The notes under the pieces: model-generated
Database searches by the model: none
The model's input: the letters and a program-made list of their open reading frames with translations, nothing else
What the model was told of the DNA's origin: nothing
NCBI RefSeq assembly: GCF_016860545.1
Contig: NZ_BNEB01000002.1
Coordinates: forward strand, 1,984,001-2,048,000
From: Streptomyces asoensis
Lineage (GTDB): Bacteria; Actinomycetota; Actinomycetes; Streptomycetales; Streptomycetaceae
Length of the DNA: 64,000 nt
Reading direction: 5' to 3'
Part shown: positions 15,885 through 23,347 of the stretch, one piece after another
Layout: the number at the start of each line of letters is the position of its first letter
Position numbering within the stretch: the first letter of the stretch is position 1
Made by a program: the position numbers and the translations under genes

Positions 15885-16415
15885 ATGCCTGAACTGATCG
15901 CACCCGCGGCCCGGCTTCGGTCCTCGTGGCTCGCCGCGTGCGCGGAGTGGCCTCCCGGTGCCCATCAGGACGGGACGGGTCTGCGCCTGGCTCCCGAGGG
16001 CGATCTGCGCGACCCCGACGTGTTCCGCACCTGGGTCGAGCGACTGCGCCGGCAGTCGGACCGGTCGGTCGCCGTGGGAGAGGGCCGCGTCCACGCCACC
16101 CACTGGTGGATCGTGGAGGACGACAGCTATCTCGGGGCCATCGATGTGCGGCACTACCTGAACGCCCTGCTGCTCGACGTCGGCGGGCACATCGGTTACA
16201 GCGTCCGCCCTTCCGCCCGCAGGCGGGGACTGGCGACCTGGGCCCTCGGCGCGGTGCTTCCGCGGGCCCGTGCGCTCGGTCTGGACCGGGTCCTCGTCAC
16301 CTGCGACGACGACAACACCGGTTCCGCACGCAGCATCGAGCGCAACGGCGGCGTCCTGGAGGACGTCCGCGCTGCCGGCTCCGGCCTCAAGAGGCGGTAC
16401 TGGATCGACCTGTAG
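15885..16415 (+). CDS. GNAT N-acetyltransferase
   Basis: A 176-residue GNAT protein. Visible landmarks are HATHWWIVEDDSYLGAIDVR (strands 3-4), the acetyl-CoA loop VRPSARRRGLATWALGAVLP and the late DDDNTGSARSIERNGGVLED. This pattern is common in Streptomyces acetyltransferases of unknown substrate. The ATG follows GGGGGAG. Its last 29 bp overlap the convergent monooxygenase gene, so the two 3' ends compete. Confidence 0.85.
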   Translation: MPELIAPAARLRSSWLAACAEWPPGAHQDGTGLRLAPEGDLRDPDVFRTWVERLRRQSDRSVAVGEGRVHATHWWIVEDDSYLGAIDVRHYLNALLLDVGGHIGYSVRPSARRRGLATWALGAVLPRARALGLDRVLVTCDDDNTGSARSIERNGGVLEDVRAAGSGLKRRYWIDL

Positions 16416-17751
16416 GAAGGGTGAACCGCCGTCCCCGCCCGCGTCGCACCGCGCTCCGTGCGCGTTCCCTGGCCAGCTCCCTGAGGTAGGCCCGTGCGTC
16501 CACCTGGATCGTGTGCCGGGGCGAGGCCACGTAACGGCGGGCCGTCCGGGCCCGGTGGGCGCGGATCTCGGCGAGCATCCCGTCCCGCCCGGGCAGGGCG
16601 CACCGGCCCTGCAACAGGTCGGCGACCCAGTGGGACTGGGCCTGCGCCAGCGGCATGATCGCACCGAGCGGCTGGACGAGGCCGATGAAGTACAGGCCGG
16701 GACGGTCGGGGGAGACGACCCGGTGGTAGAGACCGGGATCGTTGCCGCTCACGTCGATCACCTCGTCGTCGAGGAACGGGAACGCGATGTCGTACCCCGT
16801 GCAGCAGATGATCGTGTCGATGTCCTCCACACTGCCGTCGTCGAACGCCACCTGGGTGGCGTCGATCCGGCGGGGCACGGGTTTCACCGTGATGTCGCCG
16901 TGGCCGAGCCGGGAGAGCAGGTCGTCGGAGATCGTGGGATGGGCGGCGAGGACGCGGTGTTCGGGTTCGGGCAGGCCGTAGTCCGCCAGCCGACCGCGGC
17001 TGAGCCGCAGCAGCAGGTGCAGGCCGCGGTCCTGCACGGCCAGCGGCATTCGGGCCAGCCAGGAGTGGGTGAGGTGGTCCGTGGGCCTGCCGAACAGGTA
17101 CTTCGGCAGGATGTGCGCGCCCCGGCGCATGGCCAGGAACGTTTGTCGGGAGACGCGGGAGACCTCCACCGCGATGTCGCACGCCGAGTTGCCGATGCCC
17201 AGGACGAGGACGCGCCGGTCGGCGAAGGGTTCGGGGCTGCGGTAGTGGTGCGAGTGGATCCGGGTGCCCGCGAACCCTGCGACGCCGGGGATCTCCGGCT
17301 CGGGCCAACGCGGTTTCCAATGATGGCCGTTGGCCACCAGGACGGCGTCGTAGACCCCCGTCTCGAGGGCGCCGGTGTCGCGGTGGCGGGAGGTGACCGT
17401 CCACCTGTCCCCGTCCGGGACGACCCGCACCACCTCGGTGCGGAACCTGATCGAGGGGCGCAGCCCGAAGTGCTCGACGAACGCGTCGAAGTAGCGGGCT
17501 ATGTGGGCGTGCCCCGGATACACCGGACAGTCGTCCGCCATCGGGAATCCGGCGTACTCCATGATCTGACGTGAGGTGTTGATGTGGAGCGAGCGGTAGG
17601 CCGACGACTGTCCGTTGTCGTTGAGGTAGCGCCAGTTGCCGCCCACCTGCGAGCCCAACTCGAAGCAGTCGTAGGCGATGCCCCTGTCGGCGAGAACCTG
17701 GCAGGCGGCTATCCCGGAAGAACCGGCCCCGATCACACACACGTTCCGCAC
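16387..17751 (-). CDS. Flavin-containing monooxygenase (FMO / Baeyer-Villiger type)
   Basis: A 454-residue FAD/NADPH monooxygenase. The first Rossmann motif is CVIGAGSSGIAACQVL at the N-terminus. The NADPH-binding motif is VLVLGIGNSACDIAVEV (about residue 185). A late TIICCTGYDIAFPF corresponds to the conserved C-terminal ATG-like motif of FMOs. Such enzymes oxygenate ketones, amines or sulphides. AAGGAGG precedes the GTG start. Directly before that site lies an operator (17765-17778) matching those in front of the divergent tetR-GMC-decarboxylase operon, so the monooxygenase almost certainly belongs to the same regulon. Confidence 0.88.
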   Translation of the reverse strand: MRNVCVIGAGSSGIAACQVLADRGIAYDCFELGSQVGGNWRYLNDNGQSSAYRSLHINTSRQIMEYAGFPMADDCPVYPGHAHIARYFDAFVEHFGLRPSIRFRTEVVRVVPDGDRWTVTSRHRDTGALETGVYDAVLVANGHHWKPRWPEPEIPGVAGFAGTRIHSHHYRSPEPFADRRVLVLGIGNSACDIAVEVSRVSRQTFLAMRRGAHILPKYLFGRPTDHLTHSWLARMPLAVQDRGLHLLLRLSRGRLADYGLPEPEHRVLAAHPTISDDLLSRLGHGDITVKPVPRRIDATQVAFDDGSVEDIDTIICCTGYDIAFPFLDDEVIDVSGNDPGLYHRVVSPDRPGLYFIGLVQPLGAIMPLAQAQSHWVADLLQGRCALPGRDGMLAEIRAHRARTARRYVASPRHTIQVDARAYLRELARERARSAVRRGRGRRFTLPTGRSSTAS

Positions 17752-17764
17752 GCCGGCCTCCTTG

Positions 17765-17778
17765 TGACCACCCGGTCA
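17765..17778. promoter_or_regulatory. TetR operator copy upstream of the monooxygenase gene
   Basis: The 14-mer TGACCACCCGGTCA differs at one base from the operator arm TGACCGCCCGGTCA at 17908-17921. It abuts the monooxygenase ribosome binding site, where a bound repressor would block expression. Confidence 0.7.
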
Positions 17779-17891
17779 TGTCCCCGGTCGATCACAGGCT
17801 GGACGGCCCGCCGCGCGCTGTCAATGCATGAGCCCCGTTCAACAACCATGTGCGCCAAGCCCGTTGACATCAGTGGACGGCCGCTCCACCA

Positions 17892-17921
17892 TGACCGGGC
17901 GGTCACATGACCGCCCGGTCA
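17892..17921. promoter_or_regulatory. Double TetR operator upstream of tetR
   Basis: TGACCGGGCGGTCA (17892-17905) and TGACCGCCCGGTCA (17908-17921) are exact reverse complements separated by two bases. Each is itself a near-palindrome TGACCGnnCGGTCA. The pair ends 16 bp before the tetR start codon, consistent with autoregulation. Confidence 0.75.
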
Positions 17922-17936
17922 CACGGAGGAGCGCCC

Positions 17937-18590
17937 ATGCCCACGCCCACCTGGGACCGGCTGTCACCGGCCCGCCGAGAGCGTGTACTCGTCGCGGCCA
18001 TGGACGAGTTCGGCACCCACGGCTACTCCACGGGCAGCCTGAACGTCATCGCCCGCGAGGCCGGTGTCGCCAAGGGCTCACTGTTCCAGTACTTCTCCGG
18101 CAAGCTCGATCTCTTCGCCTACGTCGCCGAGCAGACGTCCCTGCGCGTCTACGCCCACATGCAGCCGTGGCTGGACGGCTACGACGAGTCCGGCGACTTC
18201 CGCACCTACCTCGTCGACGCGCTGGAGGCGTGGCTCGACTACTTCGCCGGACAGCCGCTCGAGCGCGGGGTGACGGCCGCCACCAACATGGAGATGGACC
18301 CCGCGGTCCGTGACGCCGTCCGGGCGCCGGTGAACGCCGTCTACCTGGCCGGACTGCGGCCCCTGCTGGAGCGCGCCGTCGCCACCGGGGACCTGCGCAA
18401 GGACGCCGACCTCGACGCGCTGCTGTCGATCCTCCTCGTGTTCCTGCCCCACCTCGCGCTCCTGCCGCACCTGTCCGGCGGCGACGGCCCCCTGCCGCTC
18501 ACCTCGGTCGACCCGCAGGCCCGGCGCGCCAACCTCGAACGCCTCGTCACCCCGCTGCTGGCCGACTTCACGCAGGAGGACGACGGATGA
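17937..18590 (+). CDS. TetR family regulator of a ketone/alcohol oxidation regulon
   Basis: A 217-residue TetR protein. A full N-terminal HTH is visible (ERVLVAAMDEFGTHGYSTGS, then NVIAREAGVAKGSLFQYF) followed by an all-helical C-terminal domain. The ATG at 17937 was chosen for the GGAGGAGC ribosome binding site. The stop overlaps the GMC oxidoreductase start (ATGA). Three copies of TGACCGnnCGGTCA, two in front of this gene and one in front of the divergent monooxygenase, are its likely binding sites. Expected mode: repressor released by a lipophilic substrate. Confidence 0.88.
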   Translation: MPTPTWDRLSPARRERVLVAAMDEFGTHGYSTGSLNVIAREAGVAKGSLFQYFSGKLDLFAYVAEQTSLRVYAHMQPWLDGYDESGDFRTYLVDALEAWLDYFAGQPLERGVTAATNMEMDPAVRDAVRAPVNAVYLAGLRPLLERAVATGDLRKDADLDALLSILLVFLPHLALLPHLSGGDGPLPLTSVDPQARRANLERLVTPLLADFTQEDDG

Positions 18591-20299
18591 GCGGCTTCGA
18601 CTACGACGTCCTGATCATCGGATCGGGCTTCGGCGGCAGCGTCAGCGCCCTGCGCCTCACGGAGAAGGGTTACCGCGTCGGCGTCCTGGAGGCCGGGCGG
18701 CGCTTCGCCGACACCGAACTCCCGCAGACCTCCTGGCGCCTGCGCCGCTACCTCTTCGCGCCGCGCCTGGGATGCACCGGCATTCTGCGCATGACCCTCC
18801 TGGGTGACGTGCTCGTCCTCAGCGGCGCCGGCGTCGGCGGCGGATCCCTCGGTTACGCCAACACCCTGTACGAACCGCCGGACGCGTTCTACGAAGGCTC
18901 GCACTGGGCCTCCCTCACGGACTGGCGCCGCGAGCTGGCCCCCTACTTCGCGCAGGCCCGCCGGATGCTCGGCGTCACGCCCAACCCGCTGGTCTCCGAG
19001 GCCGACGTGCTGCTCAGGGACACCGCCCGCGACCTCGGCTGCGGCGACACGTTCCGCACCACCCCGGTCGGCGTCCACTTCGGTCCGGCCGGTGCCCTCC
19101 CCGGCGCCGAGGTGCCCGACCCCTACTTCGGAGGTGCCGGACCCGCCCGCAACGCGTGCACCCACTGCGGCGCCTGCATGACCGGGTGCCGGCACAACGC
19201 GAAGAACACCCTGCCCAAGAACTACCTGGGCCTCGCCGAACGGGCCGGCGCCCGCGTCCTGGACCGCCGGACCGTGACGGGCGTCGAACGGCGCGCCGGC
19301 GGCTGGGCCGTCACCTCCGTCCGTACCGGCGTGCTCCCGGGCCGGGGGCGGCAGCGCCTGACGTCCCGGCACGTAGTCTTCGCGGCCGGCGCGCTCGGCA
19401 CCCAGCGCCTCCTGCACACCCTGAAGGACGACGGCGGCCTCCCCGACATCTCACCCCGCCTGGGACGGCTGACCCGCACCAACTCCGAGGCCGTCCTCGG
19501 AGTCCGCGCCCCGGGACGCGACGCGGACTACTCCCGCGGCGTCGCCATCACCTCGTCCGTGCAGCTCGACGACACCACCCATGTCGAGCCCGTCCGCTAC
19601 GGCCGCGGCAGCAACCTCCTCGCCCTGCTCGGCGCGATGCTCGTCGACCCGGTGCCCGGCCGCTCCCGCCTGCGCGTGGGACTCGCCGCGATGGCCCGCG
19701 ACGTCCGCCGGCTGCCCGCCCTGCACAACCCCCGCCGGTGGTCGCAGCAGACCGTGGTGCTGCTCGTCATGCAGACGCTCGACAACTCGGTCTCCACCCG
19801 TCTGCGGCGCACCCGCACCGGACGGCGCCGGCTCACCAGCCGGCTCGGCGAAGGAGCGCCCAACCCGACCTGGATCCCCGCCGGACACCGCGCCGCCCGC
19901 ACCACCGCCGAACGCGTCGGAGGCCAGGCCTGTGGCACCTGGGCCGACCTGTTCGACGTACCGACCACCGGGCACCTCATCGGCGGATGCACGGTCGGAG
20001 ACAGCCCGCTCACCGGCGTCATCGACCCCTATCACCGCCTGCACGGCTACCCCGGCCTGCACGTCGTCGACGGCTCCACCATCTCCGCCAACCTCGGCGT
20101 CAACCCCTCGCTCACCATCACCGCCCTCGCCGAGCGGGCCGCCGCCCTGTGGCCCAACAAGGGCGAGAGCGACACCCGCCCCGAACCCGGCCGGCCCTAC
20201 CGCCACGTCGCACCCGTCCCCCCGCGCCGGCCGGCCGTCCCGACCACCGCCCCGGGCGCCCTGCGCCTCCCCCCACCTCACGGAACGGACGCGCCATGA
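18587..20299 (+). CDS. GMC-type FAD oxidoreductase with a ferredoxin-like cysteine motif
   Basis: A 570-residue flavoprotein of the GMC / cholesterol-oxidase-like group. FAD-binding is shown by VLIIGSGFGGSVSALRL at the N-terminus and the LSGAGVGGGSLGYAN segment (about 80-95). The C-terminal HVVDGSTISANLGVNPSLTI is the usual GMC ending with the active-site His/Asn region. An internal CTHCGACMTGC (residues 191-201) follows the C-x2-C-x2-C-x3-C spacing of [4Fe-4S] ferredoxins, a feature I associate with a subset of bacterial GMC enzymes. Alcohol or sterol oxidation is likely. It is the middle gene of tetR-GMC-decarboxylase, with 4-bp overlaps on both sides. Confidence 0.86.
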   Translation: MSGFDYDVLIIGSGFGGSVSALRLTEKGYRVGVLEAGRRFADTELPQTSWRLRRYLFAPRLGCTGILRMTLLGDVLVLSGAGVGGGSLGYANTLYEPPDAFYEGSHWASLTDWRRELAPYFAQARRMLGVTPNPLVSEADVLLRDTARDLGCGDTFRTTPVGVHFGPAGALPGAEVPDPYFGGAGPARNACTHCGACMTGCRHNAKNTLPKNYLGLAERAGARVLDRRTVTGVERRAGGWAVTSVRTGVLPGRGRQRLTSRHVVFAAGALGTQRLLHTLKDDGGLPDISPRLGRLTRTNSEAVLGVRAPGRDADYSRGVAITSSVQLDDTTHVEPVRYGRGSNLLALLGAMLVDPVPGRSRLRVGLAAMARDVRRLPALHNPRRWSQQTVVLLVMQTLDNSVSTRLRRTRTGRRRLTSRLGEGAPNPTWIPAGHRAARTTAERVGGQACGTWADLFDVPTTGHLIGGCTVGDSPLTGVIDPYHRLHGYPGLHVVDGSTISANLGVNPSLTITALAERAAALWPNKGESDTRPEPGRPYRHVAPVPPRRPAVPTTAPGALRLPPPHGTDAP

Positions 20300-20907
20300 C
20301 CGTCTACCCGGATGAGCCCTGGCATCTTGCCGGACAGATGTACGTGTCCCTCTGGCTCGTGCCGCGCGCGGAACTTCCCCCCGTCGCGCCCGGCACCCGC
20401 CCCTTCCGGTTCGGCGGCCGCGGCCTGGTCGCTGCGGCCTGGGTCGTCTACGAGAACGACAGCGTCCTGCACTACGACGAGCTGCTGAGCGCCGTGCTCG
20501 TCCGCGACGGCGCACGTCTCCGCGTCTGCATCACCGACATCTGGGTCGACAGCGAGGCCTCCATGGCCGGCGGCCGCGCCCTGTGGGGCATCCCCAAGGA
20601 GATGGCCACCTTCGAGGTCCGGCGGGCGCACGGCGCCTCCTTCGTCGCGAAGACCGGCGAAGGGACACTCGCCACCGCCCGCTTCACCGCCCGGGGCCGC
20701 CTGCCCGGCCGTCCGCCGCTGGCCTACCGGCTCGCACAGTCCCTCGACGGCCGGCTCAAGACCACCCGGGTCCGCAGCCGCGCCACCCTGCGACCGGCGC
20801 GAGCCGAATGGACCGTGCCCGACGACAGCCGACTCGCCGCGCTCGTGCGCCGCGCGCCCCTTCTCAGCCTCACCCTGCGCGACTTCACCCTCCGCTTCGG
20901 CGGCTGA
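20296..20907 (+). CDS. Acetoacetate-decarboxylase-like protein
   Basis: A 203-residue protein of the acetoacetate decarboxylase (ADC) superfamily. The region DIWVDSEASMAGGRALWGIP followed by KEM corresponds to the ADC active-site segment. True decarboxylases carry adjacent lysines (PKK); here one lysine is kept and the second is Glu (PKE), so a different reaction (hydratase, cyclase or aldolase-like, as in other ADC-like proteins) is possible. It overlaps the GMC gene by 4 bp and ends the operon. Together with the monooxygenase and GMC oxidase it suggests breakdown or modification of a keto compound. Confidence 0.78.
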   Translation: MTVYPDEPWHLAGQMYVSLWLVPRAELPPVAPGTRPFRFGGRGLVAAAWVVYENDSVLHYDELLSAVLVRDGARLRVCITDIWVDSEASMAGGRALWGIPKEMATFEVRRAHGASFVAKTGEGTLATARFTARGRLPGRPPLAYRLAQSLDGRLKTTRVRSRATLRPARAEWTVPDDSRLAALVRRAPLLSLTLRDFTLRFGG

Positions 20908-20953
20908 ACGTCCCGCGCGCCCCCGGCGGACGGCCACGGCGGCCCGTCGAGTG

Positions 20954-21043
20954 CGCACCGCCCGCGCCACGCTCACCGCCTCTCGCACCGCCCGCGCCAC
21001 GCTCACCGCGTCACGCAGCGCCCGCGCCACGGTTGCGGCGCTC
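20954..21043 (+). repeat. Three tandem 30-bp repeats in a gene-free stretch
   Basis: Three consecutive 30-bp units (starting 20954, 20984, 21014) share CGCACCGCCCGCGCCACGCT; the first two are nearly identical and the third is diverged. The whole stretch 20908-21228 (about 320 bp) has no convincing gene. In one forward frame the units encode a 10-residue repeat (RTARATLTAS), but no start or ribosome binding site supports translation. The end of the stretch holds the promoter and ribosome binding site of the secreted hydrolase. Confidence 0.6.
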
Positions 21044-21228
21044 GCGCCACCGCGCCCCCCGACCGCTCGGCCGCGAAGCCGCCGCACCGGTCCCCTCGTC
21101 CACCGCCCCGGGCTCCCACGCAAGCCCGCAGCGGTGGGGCCCGTCCGCCCCGAACCGGACGACGCCCCGCCCCTCACGGAGACGTACCACCAGGAATCAC
21201 TGCTCCTCCTCACGGAAAAGGTGATCTC

Positions 21229-22164
21229 GTGTTCCGTACACTCCTGCGGTCCATGACCGCGGTGCTGCTGACCGCGGCAGCCGCCCTCACCCTCGCACCG
21301 GGCGCCGAGGCCCACCCCGCCTCGCCGACGGTCCGGGCGACGGACCCCTCCACCGCCGGATCGTTCCCCGTCGCCTACACCGACCTGACCGTGTCGGCCG
21401 CGGGCCGCTCGTACAGCGCGCGCGTCTGGTACCCGGGCACGACGGCCGGGGCGAACGCGCCCGTCGCCGCCGGCGCCCATCCCGGCCTCGCCTTCGGGCA
21501 CGGCTTCTTCCAGGCCATCACCCAGTACGAGAGCCTGCTCAAGCACTACGCCTCCTGGGGCGTGATCACCGTCGCCCCCAAGTCCCAGGGCGGCCTGTTC
21601 CCCAGTCATTCCGCGTTCGCCGACGACCTCAACGCGGCTCTGACCTGGCTCACCACGCAGAACACCACCAGCGGCTCACGCTTCGCGGACCGGGTCGACA
21701 CCGGGAAACTCGCCCTCTCCGGGCACTCGATGGGCGGCGGCGCGGCCCTGGTCGCCGCCGGCCGCAACCCGGCCGTCAAGTCCGTCACCACCCTCGCCGC
21801 CGCCGAGACCAACCCGTCGGCCGTCGCCGCCTCCGCCACCCTGGGCATTCCCGTCCAGTACGTCGGCGGCAGCGCCGACTCCATCGCCGGTGTCGCCGCC
21901 AACCAGCAGAAGATGTACGACGCCAAGCCGTCACACACCCAGCTGCGGGTCATCACCGGCGGCTTCCACTGCGGGTTCGAGGACAGCTCCGGCATCGGCT
22001 GCGACAGCGGCACCGTCACCCGCGCCGTCCAGCTGAAACTGACCTACGGCGTCACGACCTCCTGGCTGCTCCACACGCTCGGAGCCGACACCTCCCTCTA
22101 CGACCAGGTGTGGGGCTCCGCCGCCCAGAACCTGCCCGGCGTCGTGTACTCCGCCAAGCCCTGA
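21229..22164 (+). CDS. Secreted alpha/beta hydrolase (lipase/cutinase-like)
   Basis: A 311-residue exported serine hydrolase. A Sec-type signal peptide covers about residues 1-28 (TAVLLTAAAALTLAPGAEA). The oxyanion region reads AFGHGFFQ, the nucleophile elbow GHSMGGGA (Ser167), the acid probably lies in YVGGSADSIAG and the histidine in GGFHCGFED. This matches the Streptomyces lipase / dienelactone-hydrolase-like family related to polyester-active cutinases. Cysteines near the C-terminus (HCGFED and IGCDSG) may form a disulphide. The GTG start follows AAAAGG. A strong terminator follows the gene. Confidence 0.87.
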   Translation: MFRTLLRSMTAVLLTAAAALTLAPGAEAHPASPTVRATDPSTAGSFPVAYTDLTVSAAGRSYSARVWYPGTTAGANAPVAAGAHPGLAFGHGFFQAITQYESLLKHYASWGVITVAPKSQGGLFPSHSAFADDLNAALTWLTTQNTTSGSRFADRVDTGKLALSGHSMGGGAALVAAGRNPAVKSVTTLAAAETNPSAVAASATLGIPVQYVGGSADSIAGVAANQQKMYDAKPSHTQLRVITGGFHCGFEDSSGIGCDSGTVTRAVQLKLTYGVTTSWLLHTLGADTSLYDQVWGSAAQNLPGVVYSAKP

Positions 22165-22223
22165 CCGGTCCCGCCGACCGGTGACGGCGGCCCGCCGACC
22201 GCCGCACTCCACGCCCAGCACGC

Positions 22224-22258
22224 CTGCGGGCGGCCACGTGAACCCCGTGGCCGCCCGC
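22224..22258. terminator. Rho-independent terminator of the hydrolase gene
   Basis: A perfect 14-bp stem TGCGGGCGGCCACG / CGTGGCCGCCCGCA with a 7-base loop, followed by CTCCTTT. It separates the hydrolase from the polyoxin cluster. Confidence 0.75.
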
Positions 22259-22508
22259 ACTCCTTTGCCCCGGCGACCGGCTCCACACCCGACCCCGCAT
22301 CGGATCTCCCACGCCCGTGACCTCGCACGACCCGCCGCACGCCCCGGCCCGGACGACCGCACCGGAGCCTCCTTGCAAGGTCTACGGCGAGCGTGGCAAC
22401 AGCGTGCGGGCAAGGACCCGGCAGGAAGGCGGCCCCACACTCGTCGGCATCGGCCTCATCAGCAATGGTCGGCTTCGGCATGCGGGGCCGGCGGAGAGTG
22501 GGTAGGAC
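22259..22508 (+). promoter_or_regulatory. polB promoter region with GCAAGG motifs
   Basis: No gene is visible in this leader before polB. It contains CCTTGCAAGG (22371-22380), GGCAAC (22395-22400), GCAAGG (22410-22415) and GCAGGA (22421-22426). The same hexamer GCAAGG is repeated three times upstream of polC. Published work on the polyoxin cluster places PolR binding upstream of polB and polC, so these repeats are the natural candidates for its sites; the match is my inference. Confidence 0.5.
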
Positions 22509-23282
22509 ATGACGGAGTTCCCCGCGGCCGCTGCCACCGCGGACGCCGGCCGCGTCGGGGTCATGGAGTCACCCCGGATCGAGCTGCGCAGCGACATCAC
22601 CGTCGAGCTCGTCGACAGCAGCGCGAGCGATCTCGCCGTCGTCAAGGCGGCTCGGGTGTCCACCGCCGGTGAAGACGCCAACGACGAGCTGTACGACGGC
22701 GGTTCGACGCGCGGACTGATCCGCTACCTCATGCGCAGCCGTCACGGCAGCCCCTTCGAGCACAACTCCATGACGTTCCTGGTACGCGCTCCGATCTTCA
22801 CCGTGCGCCACCTCATGCGCCACCGGACCTGGTCCTTCAACGAGGAGAGCGCCCGGTACCGCGAGGTCGGCGCCGCGTTCTACGTGCCCGACGCCACCCG
22901 ACTGCTGCGCCAGGAGGGCAAGCCCGGCGACTACCGGTACGTCGGCGGCAGCACCGACGACCACCAGCAGGTGGTCCGGTCCGCCACCCGGGCCTACGAG
23001 GTCGCCTTCGAGGAGTACCAGCGGCTGCTGGACAGCGGCATCGCGCGGGAGATCGCGCGCCTGGTGCTCCCCGTCTCGACCTACAGCGTGCTGTACGCCA
23101 CCTGCAACGCGCGGGCGCTCATGCACTTCCTCAGCCTGCGCACCCACCGGCCCGACGCGGCCTACGTCTCCCACCCCCAGCGGGAGATCGAGATGGTCGC
23201 CGAACAGATGGAGACGGCCTGGGCGAAGCTCATGCCGGTCACCCACGAGGCGTTCACCGCCTTCGGCCGCGTCAGCCCGTGA
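22509..23282 (+). CDS. polB: PolB, ThyX-type flavin-dependent pyrimidine C5-methylase
   Basis: A 257-residue protein of the flavin-dependent thymidylate synthase family. The ThyX signature R-H-R-x(7)-S-x-R is seen as RHRTWSFNEESARY, together with HGSPFEHNSMTFLVRAPIF upstream and LRTHRPDAAYVSHPQREIE downstream. In polyoxin biosynthesis PolB is known to methylate C5 of the uracil ring at the nucleotide level to give the thymine-type polyoxins. It is the first gene of the rightward polB-polA unit. An ordinary ThyX from primary metabolism is the alternative, but the neighbours make PolB nearly certain. Confidence 0.93.
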   Translation: MTEFPAAAATADAGRVGVMESPRIELRSDITVELVDSSASDLAVVKAARVSTAGEDANDELYDGGSTRGLIRYLMRSRHGSPFEHNSMTFLVRAPIFTVRHLMRHRTWSFNEESARYREVGAAFYVPDATRLLRQEGKPGDYRYVGGSTDDHQQVVRSATRAYEVAFEEYQRLLDSGIAREIARLVLPVSTYSVLYATCNARALMHFLSLRTHRPDAAYVSHPQREIEMVAEQMETAWAKLMPVTHEAFTAFGRVSP

Positions 23283-23347
23283 CGCGGCCTCGTCCCCTTC
23301 CCCAGGGGGCCGGACCTGCCGGTCCCCGTCCCCTCCTGGAGGACTTT

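Noticed and set aside
20278..21609. A 443-codon leftward frame over the ADC-like gene and repeats
   Set aside because: Antisense to the decarboxylase-like gene and the hydrolase start, low-complexity Gly/Arg/Ala composition and no ribosome binding site.
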